From: Willaertia magna | Taxonomy: Eukaryota; Heterolobosea; Eutetramitea; Acrasida; Naegleriidae | Length of the DNA: 11,872 bases | Assembly (NCBI GenBank): GCA_902984215.1 | Contig: CADWAF010003378.1 | Location: 1 to 11,872 of the forward strand | Reading direction: 5' to 3' | Shown: positions 1 to 6,562 of the stretch, piece by piece | Layout of the letters: the number at the start of each line of letters is the position of its first letter | Position numbering within the stretch: the first letter of the stretch is position 1 | The notes under the pieces: generated by a model | What the model saw: only the letters and a program-made list of their open reading frames with translations | What the model was told of the DNA's origin: nothing | The model's database searches: none | Program-made: the position numbers and the translations under genes

Positions 1-147
1 TAAACTATTTTTAAATGTTTCTGTCGGAAAGTTTTTTTCATCATTATAACTACAACAAGATGATGTACTGTTATTGTTAATATTTTTACTATTCACATAA
101 GAATCGTTGTTATTTCCATTCACACAAGAAGATGAATTTTGGTGCAT
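1..147 (-). CDS. N-terminal 49 codons of an Asn/Ser-rich protein, cut by the left edge
   Basis: An open frame starts at ATG (145-147, minus strand) and runs without a stop through the left edge, so only the first 49 residues are present. The start has five A residues directly before the ATG, like other starts in this window. The peptide is rich in Asn and Ser with scattered Cys (a CC pair near residue 35). This is low-complexity sequence typical of the disordered N-termini of amoebal regulatory proteins. No domain is visible, so no function can be given. An intron within this stretch cannot be excluded, but no GTAAGT/GTATGT donor is seen. Confidence 0.6.
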   Translation of the reverse strand, partial: MHQNSSSCVNGNNNDSYVNSKNINNNSTSSCCSYNDEKNFPTETFKNSL

Positions 148-308
148 TTTTTCTTTGTGGTTTTCTTGAAAACACCCTCAATTCTCACCAATTAACAAAA
201 TTTGAACGAATTACATGTTAAAAGTGTCTGATCGTAATCAATATCCACAATAGATTCCCAAAATTAGAAAAACTGTTATTGGAACTTTAACTGAGGGTAA
301 TAAAAACT

Positions 309-314
309 AAAAAA
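309..314 (-). terminator. Pol III terminator of the tRNA-Ile gene
   Basis: A run of six T on the minus strand begins seven bases after the tRNA 3' end at 321, and a second T5 run follows at 302-306. T-runs in this position are the standard RNA polymerase III termination signal. Confidence 0.75.
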
Positions 315-320
315 TTTTCT

Positions 321-401
321 GCTCCAGGCAGGACTCGAACCTGCAGCCTCCAGCTATCATAATCTCATAAGACTAGCACTCTACCATTGAGTTACTGGAG
401 C
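321..401 (-). tRNA. tRNA-Ile(UAU) with a 10-nt intron
   Basis: The minus-strand sequence folds into a complete cloverleaf. The acceptor arms 395-401 and 321-327 pair over 7 bp. The D stem is ACTC/GAGT with a 7-nt loop holding GG. The anticodon stem (372-376 with 350-354) contains two G-U pairs. The variable loop is 5 nt, and the T stem GCAGG/CCTGC encloses TTCGAGT. The anticodon is TAT at 367-369. The mature length is 71 nt without CCA. Ten extra bases (356-365) lie between positions 37 and 38, the canonical site of eukaryotic tRNA introns, and tRNA-Ile(UAU) carries an intron in many eukaryotes. It reads AUA codons. A TATA-like block lies about 20-45 nt upstream and a T6 terminator follows. 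Confidence 0.93.
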
Positions 402-420
402 TTCGTTTATTTTGAAAAAA

Positions 421-445
421 CTGAATGTATAAATGATTATTTTAA
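421..445 (-). promoter_or_regulatory. TATA-like upstream element of the tRNA gene
   Basis: On the minus strand this block contains TTTATACATTCAG, about 20-45 bases before the tRNA 5' end. It is repeated exactly in front of the tRNA-half copy (524-548). Similar TTTATACATCATT or TTATATCATTCAG words lie upstream of three protein-coding minus-strand genes in this window (6452-6466, 8415-8427, 10021-10033). A promoter role is inferred from position and recurrence. Confidence 0.45.
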
Positions 446-463
446 TTCAAGGCTTGATTACGG

Positions 464-504
464 AATCTCATAAGACTAGCACTCTACCATTGAGTTACTG
501 GAGC
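464..504 (-). pseudogene. 5'-half copy of the tRNA-Ile(UAU) gene
   Basis: This segment is identical to bases 1-41 of the neighbouring tRNA: acceptor 5' strand, D arm, anticodon arm 5' side, UAU anticodon and the first five intron bases. The sequence then diverges. The 3' anticodon strand, T arm (B box) and acceptor 3' strand are absent, so it cannot fold as a tRNA. The A-box region and the upstream TATA-like block are intact, and a T6 run at 415-420 lies downstream. A short transcript of about 90 nt is therefore conceivable. Most simply it is a dead partial duplicate. Confidence 0.85.
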
Positions 505-534
505 TTAGATCTTGTCGTAAAAACTGAATGTATA

Positions 535-593
535 AATGATTATTTTAACCCAAGAGTATTTGTTTTGACATAAGATTATTTAAAATAATCATT
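535..593. repeat. 14-bp perfect inverted repeat, AT-rich
   Basis: Arms 535-548 (AATGATTATTTTAA) and 580-593 are exact reverse complements separated by 31 bases. The left arm is part of the duplicated tRNA upstream block, so the right arm is a third, inverted fragment of that block. It lies in the gap between the tRNA cluster and the 3' end of the ankyrin-like ORF at 654. Nothing else is recognised in 555-653. Confidence 0.6.
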
Positions 594-653
594 ACAAGTA
601 TAGGGTGGTGTAGAATTTTTAAAAAAAGAGTATTATTAAGGTTGACAATAGTT

Positions 654-1271
654 TTATTGTTTTAAAATTCCCATTTCTTCCAACAATGCCTTTCCATTGA
701 TTGTTTTAAAATCGTCAAAACGAACATCTAAAAATTCACAATCAAACAAAGTCGTTCCAACCCCATCAATTGTAGGATTATGTTCAAATCCATACTCTAA
801 AATGAATTTCTTTAACAATCTACCTTTCATTGCAAAAGACAAGTTAGAACCAGCTATTTCATAAACTGGAAAATTCGTTGTACTACTCTTTCCAGTATCA
901 GCCCCTAAATCCACCAACTTATAAATCATATTTTCGAACGGTAATAATAATTCATCTTTCTTCTCATCCCTAGTTGTAATTGTATCCTCTGGTTGTTCTT
1001 TAAAATTATAAGTTACCATTGTAAACATTGTTGAAAGAATTGCTAAAACAGGAATATCTCTGCTATTCACTTCTTCTTTAAAAGAAAATATAGGTATAGC
1101 CCCACAATCAAGTAGGTATTCAATGACTTTGAAAGCTTCAGAAATTAGTTTCATTTCCCAAACAGTTCCCAAATGAGCACAATGTAAAAATAAGATTGGA
1201 ATATTAGATTCTGAATAATTTACGATAAACTTGATGGCCTCTTTTTCGTCAGTAATACCCTTTTCAATCAT
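654..1271 (-). CDS. Ankyrin-like C-terminal part of an F-box protein (downstream piece of an interrupted gene)
   Basis: This 205-residue frame carries degenerate ankyrin-like units. Residues about 23-60 end in a helix followed by LLDCGAIP, about 73-126 end in LVDLGADTG, and about 133-180 contain FILEYGFEHNPTIDG followed by a LFDCEFLDV segment. Such units normally mediate protein binding. The ATG at 1269-1271 is only 19 bases after the stop of the upstream F-box frame. The reading frame is already open from 1319, giving sensible helical sequence before this Met. I therefore think it is the C-terminal half of the same protein, separated by a frameshift or a sequence error. AATAAA (653-658, minus) overlaps the TAA stop and fits a true gene end. 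If independent, it would be a small ankyrin-like protein lacking its own promoter space. Confidence 0.6.
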   Translation of the reverse strand: MIEKGITDEKEAIKFIVNYSESNIPILFLHCAHLGTVWEMKLISEAFKVIEYLLDCGAIPIFSFKEEVNSRDIPVLAILSTMFTMVTYNFKEQPEDTITTRDEKKDELLLPFENMIYKLVDLGADTGKSSTTNFPVYEIAGSNLSFAMKGRLLKKFILEYGFEHNPTIDGVGTTLFDCEFLDVRFDDFKTINGKALLEEMGILKQ

Positions 1272-1290
1272 TATATTATTTGCTAATTCT

Positions 1291-2772
1291 TTAATTAAAT
1301 AATTGTAAATCTTGAATAACTATTTGACTAATTGTTGGATTAACATTTTTATATAATTTAAATAGCTCTAAAGATTGTTCATCTGTAATCTTAAAAGGTC
1401 TAGGATTATAAAAATCGGTATTAATAATTTCATAAAGAAAATTAGTATGAGTAAATTTCCATTCGAGAATAGCTTTTTTAGTTAAATCATAACTATGCAC
1501 AAAGATTGTCTGTAATATCTCACTTTTATCACATATTTTGTGGTTATATAGAAAATAACATAATTTACTGTTCATTTGATTATCGTTGAATAGTTCTTTA
1601 GGGATATTTTCATTTACTTTAAGTTCTTTAAAATTATTGTTGATAAATGTCAATAATCTCTCAATCTCAGGTAAACCATAACAATTAATAATTGTACTTA
1701 AAAATAAATCATAACTGAATTTTAAAACATTTAATGATTGATCCTTATCTTTACTTTTCTTATTAGTTTCTTCTTTTAGTGATAAATTGTAATCCAAATT
1801 ATTAAAAGATAAAAATCTCTTATTTCCATTATTATTTAAATCTTTATCCATTTCTGTAATTAAATAATGAAATAGTGAAACATCTTTAATATCTAATAAA
1901 GATACAACATTAAAACCCAAATCAATTGAATAATAAAAAGGTTTTATATTTAATTCTTCCGCTAAAGAGGAAGCTTTAACCCATTCTAAAGTAGTTTCAT
2001 TTACTAATTCTTTATTATTAACAATAGGTTCAGTTGAAATAAAAAGTGAAATAATGAATGAAGTAATTTTTCTAATATACTCTTGTGATAATTCTAATTC
2101 TTCATTTGAGTGGAATTGTGATGATTCCCTTTCAAATTTTAAAATTTTATAAAGATCAGTTATTAAGCTATCAACGTAGGAAGAAGATCTTAAATAAATA
2201 AAATTATATTGATCTATTTTAGTATCATCACAAAATGGTTTTGTAATTTTTGAATTTAAAAATTGTAAAATATCTTTCCACTTGTTAAAAAATAAAGAAT
2301 TTTCAATAATTTCTTTAAATTCCATAAAGGTTCCAATTTTACCTTCTTTTTTACCTAAAGTTTTTAAATTTATTTTAGTTGCTAATAATTTATTTAAATA
2401 GCTATTATATTTTGATATAATTACACCAATCACTTCTTTTTTAAAAATCGTATAATACCTATCACCTACAAACAAATCACTTGATAATTCATCACTATTT
2501 TGTTTCTTTTCTAAATATTTTTGTCTTTCAAATAGATTTAATGTTTCATCCATTTGACTTTTATATCTTTCTTTATAATATTTAATCTTTTTACTATTCT
2601 TTTCATTTTGTAATGATTTATGTAAAAGAAACTTTGTGTAATGAAACTTCCATAATACTTCATATTTACTAACATCAATCCAATGATGATTAATAAGAAG
2701 AACAGAGGGAAGATCTTTTGTTTCAACAAAAAAACAAATACTCAATATTAATTCTTCTGTTAAGCTTTGCAT
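1291..2772 (-). CDS. F-box protein, N-terminal part of a probable F-box/ankyrin-like gene
   Basis: The first ATG of this frame is at 2770-2772, preceded by eight A residues; the 28 codons before it lack ATG and would run into the divergent promoter. The 493-residue product opens with an F-box (about residues 2-45: LTEELILSICFFV, then DLPSVLLINHHW and LWKFHY). This is the Skp1-binding module of SCF ubiquitin ligases, so the protein probably selects substrates for ubiquitination. The remainder is Lys/Asn-rich helical sequence with a charged stretch near residue 340-350 and weak ankyrin-like character late on. The frame ends at 1291 with no AATAAA near the stop, unlike other genes here, and an ankyrin-like frame continues at once. 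The stop is probably not the natural protein end. It is divergent from another F-box gene across 92 bp. Confidence 0.75.
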   Translation of the reverse strand: MQSLTEELILSICFFVETKDLPSVLLINHHWIDVSKYEVLWKFHYTKFLLHKSLQNEKNSKKIKYYKERYKSQMDETLNLFERQKYLEKKQNSDELSSDLFVGDRYYTIFKKEVIGVIISKYNSYLNKLLATKINLKTLGKKEGKIGTFMEFKEIIENSLFFNKWKDILQFLNSKITKPFCDDTKIDQYNFIYLRSSSYVDSLITDLYKILKFERESSQFHSNEELELSQEYIRKITSFIISLFISTEPIVNNKELVNETTLEWVKASSLAEELNIKPFYYSIDLGFNVVSLLDIKDVSLFHYLITEMDKDLNNNGNKRFLSFNNLDYNLSLKEETNKKSKDKDQSLNVLKFSYDLFLSTIINCYGLPEIERLLTFINNNFKELKVNENIPKELFNDNQMNSKLCYFLYNHKICDKSEILQTIFVHSYDLTKKAILEWKFTHTNFLYEIINTDFYNPRPFKITDEQSLELFKLYKNVNPTISQIVIQDLQLFN

Positions 2773-2864
2773 TTTTTTTTCACAGACGTTTTGTGTAGGT
2801 TTGTCTTCCCGCCAAAAAAGATTCTTTTCCAATTTTAATACCCAAAAAAATAGCAAAACAAGGA
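2773..2864. promoter_or_regulatory. 92-bp bidirectional promoter of two F-box genes
   Basis: This is the whole gap between the ATGs of the divergent F-box/ankyrin-like (minus) and F-box/LRR (plus) genes, so it must hold both promoters unless they lie inside coding sequence. It contains an E2F-type site (2806-2819), an imperfect palindrome CACAGACGTTTTGTG (2781-2795) and T- or A-rich flanks. No clear TATA box is seen. Confidence 0.7.
2806..2819 (-). promoter_or_regulatory. E2F/DP-type binding site
   Basis: The minus strand reads TTTTTTGGCGGGAA, matching the classical E2F consensus TTTGGCGGGAA. A run of seven G/C bases is striking inside this AT-rich gap. E2F/DP factors control G1/S genes in most eukaryotic lineages. 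Binding here is inferred from the motif only. Confidence 0.5.
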
Positions 2865-4772
2865 ATGATAGAAAGAGAAGAAAGAGAAATTAAAAAAAGA
2901 AAATATTCATTAAAACATTATTTTACTGAAGATATTCTATTTGAAATTATAAAAAATTTGAGTGACCCAAAAGATTATATTTATTTAGCACAAACATGTC
3001 AATATTTTTATGAAACAATGTTATTGAAAGATAATTATTTATTTAATTATTTTAATGACATTTTAATTAATCAAATTGAATTAAAATTAACAAATGATTT
3101 ACCTAATTATTTATTTAAATTAAAAAAATTACGTATTAATTCATATGATAATGATTATAGTATTTTAAAAAACTTTACAAATGTAATTACTTTAATGTCA
3201 GCTAGTTTTTTTGGAAATTTTTTACAATATTTACCTAATTTAGAAGAGTTATTAGTTGATGATCTTTATGACGTAAATGAAGATAGTTTTACAAATTTAA
3301 AGCAATTAAAAGTGTTATCTATTTTTAATAAAAATCAATTACAAGATGAATGGTTAAAAAATTTAAATAATTTAACAAAATTAGCAATTTGTAATTTATC
3401 CACAGGAAGTTGTTTACAATATTTTAAAAACTTAAAAAGTTTACAACTTGAAAGATGTTTAACAATAAATAATGAATTATTATCACATTGTAAACAATTA
3501 GAAACTTTAATTGTTCCTGGATGTGATAATATATTTGGAAGTTGTTTTAAAGAATTTAAAGAATTAAAAAACTTAGATGTTAGTTTATGTGACAATATTA
3601 AAGATGATTGTTTAAATGATTTAAATAATTTAGTTTTTTTACAGATTGAAAATTGTAATAATATAACTGGTAGTTGTTTACAAAATTTACAACAATTAAA
3701 AATATTAAATATTACAGTCAACAGTTCAATGCAATTAAATTATTTACAATATTTAATTAATTTAAAAAATTTACATATTACCATTGAGAGTGATAAAACA
3801 AATTATAAAAATATTAAAAATACAAGCTTTTTAACTAAATTAATTAATTTAAAATATTTATTTATAGAATATTTCAATATGAACGATAATATCGATGAAT
3901 TTATTTTTAGAGATGAAGATTTTTACAATGTAAATAATTTAAAAGATTTAACTATTTCAACATGGCACGATGAAATAAATACATTTCCAGAATTTACAGG
4001 AAAATGTTTTAAATACTTTACAAAATTAAAAAGATTGTCTTGTACAATTAAATTAGAGTTACAACATTTTAAATATTTACCAAATATTAAATATTTAAAT
4101 TTAGCATTCTTTGAAGAAGCTATGCATTTTAAAGAGTTTTCATGTTTAAAAAGTCTTGAAGAATTAAATTTATCATTTGTTATTGAATTAAATTTAAATA
4201 ATTTACAATTATTTACAAATTTAAAACAAATTAAAATTACTTCTTCTACAGTTAATGGAGAACTTAATAATTTACCAAATTTAACAACACTTGAATTGTG
4301 GGCATTACAAATTCAAGATAAACAAATAATGAACTTGGATAATTTAACAACATTAAAAATTACTGAATGTCATTCAATTAATGGTGAATGCTTTTTAAAT
4401 TTAGGGCGTTTACAAGCATTAGAAGTTAGTTTTTGTAAAACCATTAATTTTAAATATTTATCAAATTTAAAACAATTAACAGAACTTATTATTAGTGAAG
4501 TAGATGTAAAAGAAGAAGATTTAATTGGATTAAATAATATACAATTTTTATGTGTTCCATATTGTCCTTATATAAATTCATCAACTGGAACATTTTTATT
4601 AAATATGAATAAATTAAATCATTTAGAATGGGCTGGAAAGGAAATTTTACAAAAAACTGAAATGGAAAAGTTAAAGAATGAAATTAAAAAAGGAAATACT
4701 TTTGAGCAATCCATTTGTAGTGCATTAAATATTAAAGACAACCAAGATGAAGAAAATAATGAAGAAGATTAG
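2865..4772 (+). CDS. F-box/leucine-rich repeat protein
   Basis: This intronless 635-residue protein starts at ATG 2865. An F-box occupies about residues 16-62 (FTEDILFEIIKNL, then YIYLAQTCQYFYE). From about residue 75 to 610 it is a long array of roughly 22-26-residue leucine-rich repeats with recurrent units such as NLKSLQLERC, NLTTLKITEC and LQALEVSFC. Several have the Cys-containing form seen in FBXL proteins. The tail (about 611-635) is acidic. By family, it would bind Skp1 through the F-box and a substrate through the curved LRR surface within an SCF ligase. Leucine is coded almost entirely by TTA, and the gene is more AT-rich than the ALDH gene. It shares its 92-bp promoter with the divergent F-box gene. 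The stop is TAG, and AATAAA follows 18 bases later. Confidence 0.9.
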   Translation: MIEREEREIKKRKYSLKHYFTEDILFEIIKNLSDPKDYIYLAQTCQYFYETMLLKDNYLFNYFNDILINQIELKLTNDLPNYLFKLKKLRINSYDNDYSILKNFTNVITLMSASFFGNFLQYLPNLEELLVDDLYDVNEDSFTNLKQLKVLSIFNKNQLQDEWLKNLNNLTKLAICNLSTGSCLQYFKNLKSLQLERCLTINNELLSHCKQLETLIVPGCDNIFGSCFKEFKELKNLDVSLCDNIKDDCLNDLNNLVFLQIENCNNITGSCLQNLQQLKILNITVNSSMQLNYLQYLINLKNLHITIESDKTNYKNIKNTSFLTKLINLKYLFIEYFNMNDNIDEFIFRDEDFYNVNNLKDLTISTWHDEINTFPEFTGKCFKYFTKLKRLSCTIKLELQHFKYLPNIKYLNLAFFEEAMHFKEFSCLKSLEELNLSFVIELNLNNLQLFTNLKQIKITSSTVNGELNNLPNLTTLELWALQIQDKQIMNLDNLTTLKITECHSINGECFLNLGRLQALEVSFCKTINFKYLSNLKQLTELIISEVDVKEEDLIGLNNIQFLCVPYCPYINSSTGTFLLNMNKLNHLEWAGKEILQKTEMEKLKNEIKKGNTFEQSICSALNIKDNQDEENNEED

Positions 4773-4782
4773 ACTTGTAAAC

Positions 4783-4796
4783 TTTATTCAAATAAA
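4783..4796. terminator. Bidirectional poly(A) signal between convergent genes
   Basis: TTTATTCAAATAAA gives AATAAA on the plus strand (4791-4796, serving the F-box/LRR gene ending at 4772) and AATAAA on the minus strand (4783-4788, serving the RCC1-type gene ending at 4852). The two hexamers abut with a two-base centre in a 79-bp convergent gap. Function is inferred from motif and position. Confidence 0.55.
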
Positions 4797-4851
4797 ATTC
4801 CTATTTATATACAATTTTTCACAACACGTTCTTTACGTAAACACTTAATAA

Positions 4852-6360
4852 TTAAACTATTGCGTGGCTATTAAACGTAAAAGTACAATCAATAAAATAA
4901 TGATTATAATCTTCTGTCACAATTTCATTACTTAAAATTATATCCTTAAATAAATTATAAATAAAATAATAATGATCAGGTATTGATCTATACATTAAAT
5001 AACTTTTATTTTTCATTCTTCCATTCTTATACCTTAAATATATTTCACCATTAAAATTATTTTTCTGTTGATATAAAATTGTATATCCTTTCCCACCACT
5101 TATCCCATATAAATGTAATTTACGTTGTATATTTGATTTCATTGGTTGAGTATAAAATGGTTCACTTGTTTTACCAATAAATAGTTCACCATATTTATTT
5201 GAACCAAATCTATAAATATTATTTTCTCTTGTTATAAATAATGTAGTTTGAAATCCACAATGTAATGAAACAATTGATTTGTTAGTTAACACTTTATGAA
5301 ATAACATTTTCATTTGTCTTTTACCATTCCCCTAAAAGTAATATTTATTCGTTATGAGAACAATATAATGTTACTTACTAATTGACCTAGATCATTTTGT
5401 CCACAAGCATACAAATCTCCATCTTTAAAAAGTTAGAAAATTTAAAATAATAAAAACTTACTTTCTAAATAAACAATTGTGTAATATGGTCCACATTTAA
5501 CTAATTTAATAGATTTACCTTGAAATTCAACATTTGGTTTTAAAAATACATTTTGTTTTTCACCATTTGAATGACCTAATTGAAAATAATAATTATTTCC
5601 AGCCGTAAATAATTGATAACAATCCGTTACAATTACACTATGTTTTATCCCACACGCAACCATCTTTATAGAATAAAAACCTGGAAATAATGTTGATGGA
5701 AGTGCTGCCAACGATGTAAATCTACAACATAAATTAAATACAATTTTATAAAACTTACGAATGTTTTTCTTGACCGTTGCCAAACTGACCAGAACAATTA
5801 ACTCCAGAAAAATAGATTCTATTCGCACTTGTTACAATAATAAAAAATATTCCAACACAACAACTTTCTAAAAATTTAATTTTACAATTTTTAAATTCTA
5901 AATTCCAATCTAAAATAGATGTAAATTGTTTATTTAAAGGTGAATTTACAATACTTATATCACCACCACTCCAATAAAATTTATTTTCTTTTGTTAAAAT
6001 AATTAAAATGGAACGATTACAACAAATATCTAAAATTTTAAAGATAATTGGAATATGAAAGAAAGAAGTAGTACTTGTTTGATTAATTGATAAAACTCCA
6101 GAAAAATTACATCCAGTTCCAAATAGTTCATTCTTGTCAGTTAGAACGAAAGTAAAGTTTTCACCACAAACAATTTTTATTATATTTTTATTTTCAAAGA
6201 CTTTTAAATGAACTAATTCTTGAAATGTTTTATTAGAAATACCATATTGATCTTTATTTAAATATTTAATTATTTAAAATTGTTCTATAAACATACATTC
6301 CGAGTTTAAGCCAGCAACAAACATGTTACCGCAACTTCCCAATAATTGTTTTTGACCCAT
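4852..6360 (-). CDS. RCC1-repeat (beta-propeller) protein, five exons
   Basis: Exons are 6297-6360, 5759-6251, 5462-5721, 5379-5422 and 4852-5331. The introns are 45, 37, 39 and 47 nt with GTATGT or GTAAGT donors and AG acceptors. Joined, they give 446 residues. The splices restore RCC1 signatures: MFVAGLNSEYQYG across intron 1, and DLYACGQNDLGQLGNG (about 276-291) across intron 4. Other blades show RIYFSGVNCSGQFGNG, LFTAGNNYYFQLGHS and NIYRFGSNKYGEL, about seven degenerate repeats in total, as expected for a seven-bladed propeller. RCC1-type propellers act as Ran nucleotide exchange factors or as general protein-binding scaffolds. This one is divergent, has no visible nuclear signal and is probably not the Ran GEF itself. 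The start at 6358-6360 has eight A before ATG. It is convergent with the F-box/LRR gene. Confidence 0.88.
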
Positions 6361-6562
6361 TTTTTTTTATAAAAAAATATTTTTAAACCATAATTTTTTA
6401 TTTCTAAAACCTTTCTTTTCCACTCTATTCTCCCTTTTTAAAATTGTGAATGAATGATGTATAAAAATTGGTCCGTGTTTATGATAGGTTAACAGCCGTG
6501 ATTACAAAGCAAAGCTTTTCAAGGGCTATTACTGACTATTTCTTTATTTATTTAATAATAAT
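6361..6562. promoter_or_regulatory. Intergenic gap: promoter of the RCC1-type gene and 3' flank of the oxidoreductase gene
   Basis: The gap lies upstream of the minus-strand RCC1-type gene. It contains a TTTTATACATCATTC element (6452-6466, minus) about 90 bases before the ATG. Two overlapping AATAAA hexamers on the minus strand (6543-6552) sit 11-20 bases after the stop of the upstream oxidoreductase gene. Between them, about 6467-6535 is a less AT-rich island with two CCGTG direct repeats and a small AAAGC/GCTTT hairpin, whose role I cannot name. Short open frames here have no coding character. Confidence 0.5.

Larger units (their letters stand above)
361..554. repeat. Tandem duplication, 103-bp offset, covering the tRNA 5' half and its upstream region
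   Basis: Copy 1 (361-451) and copy 2 (464-554) align without gaps at an offset of 103. The 41 bases of tRNA 5' half plus two flanking bases are identical, as are about 30 bases of upstream flank (416-445 against 519-548). The roughly 13 bases between the two blocks (404-415 against 507-518) differ at more than half their positions. Homology ends inside the tRNA intron on one side and near 451/554 on the other. A local duplication with a breakpoint in the tRNA intron explains the structure. Confidence 0.9.

Noticed and set aside
174..298. ACCCTCA / TGAGGGT inverted pair between the left-edge gene and the tRNA
   Set aside because: Arms of 7 bases over 110 bases apart are within chance, with no other supporting structure.
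507..517. GATCTTGTCGT shared with the PYROXD2-like promoter (8371-8381 region)
   Set aside because: Some 11-base matches are expected by chance in a window of this size, and the flanks do not extend the match.
1286..1331. A 40-46-nt intron joining the F-box and ankyrin-like frames (GTCAAA donor)
   Set aside because: Phase-compatible AG acceptors exist, but the donor is GTCAAA whereas all seven accepted introns use GTAAGT or GTATGT. A frameshift or sequence error is a better explanation.
2538..2729. 63-codon minus-strand frame inside the F-box gene
   Set aside because: It overlaps the F-box coding sequence in another frame. The hydrophobic peptide is what AT-rich shadow frames give.
2773..2856. 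28-codon N-terminal extension of the F-box protein
   Set aside because: It would need a TTG start, as no ATG exists there, and it covers the bidirectional promoter. The ATG at 2772 has an A8 context.
3335..3721. 128-codon open frame antisense to the F-box/LRR gene
   Set aside because: It lies inside the LRR array. Its repetitive Lys/Ser/Leu-rich sequence is the mirror of the TTA- and AAT-rich repeats, and it has no promoter or recognisable domain.
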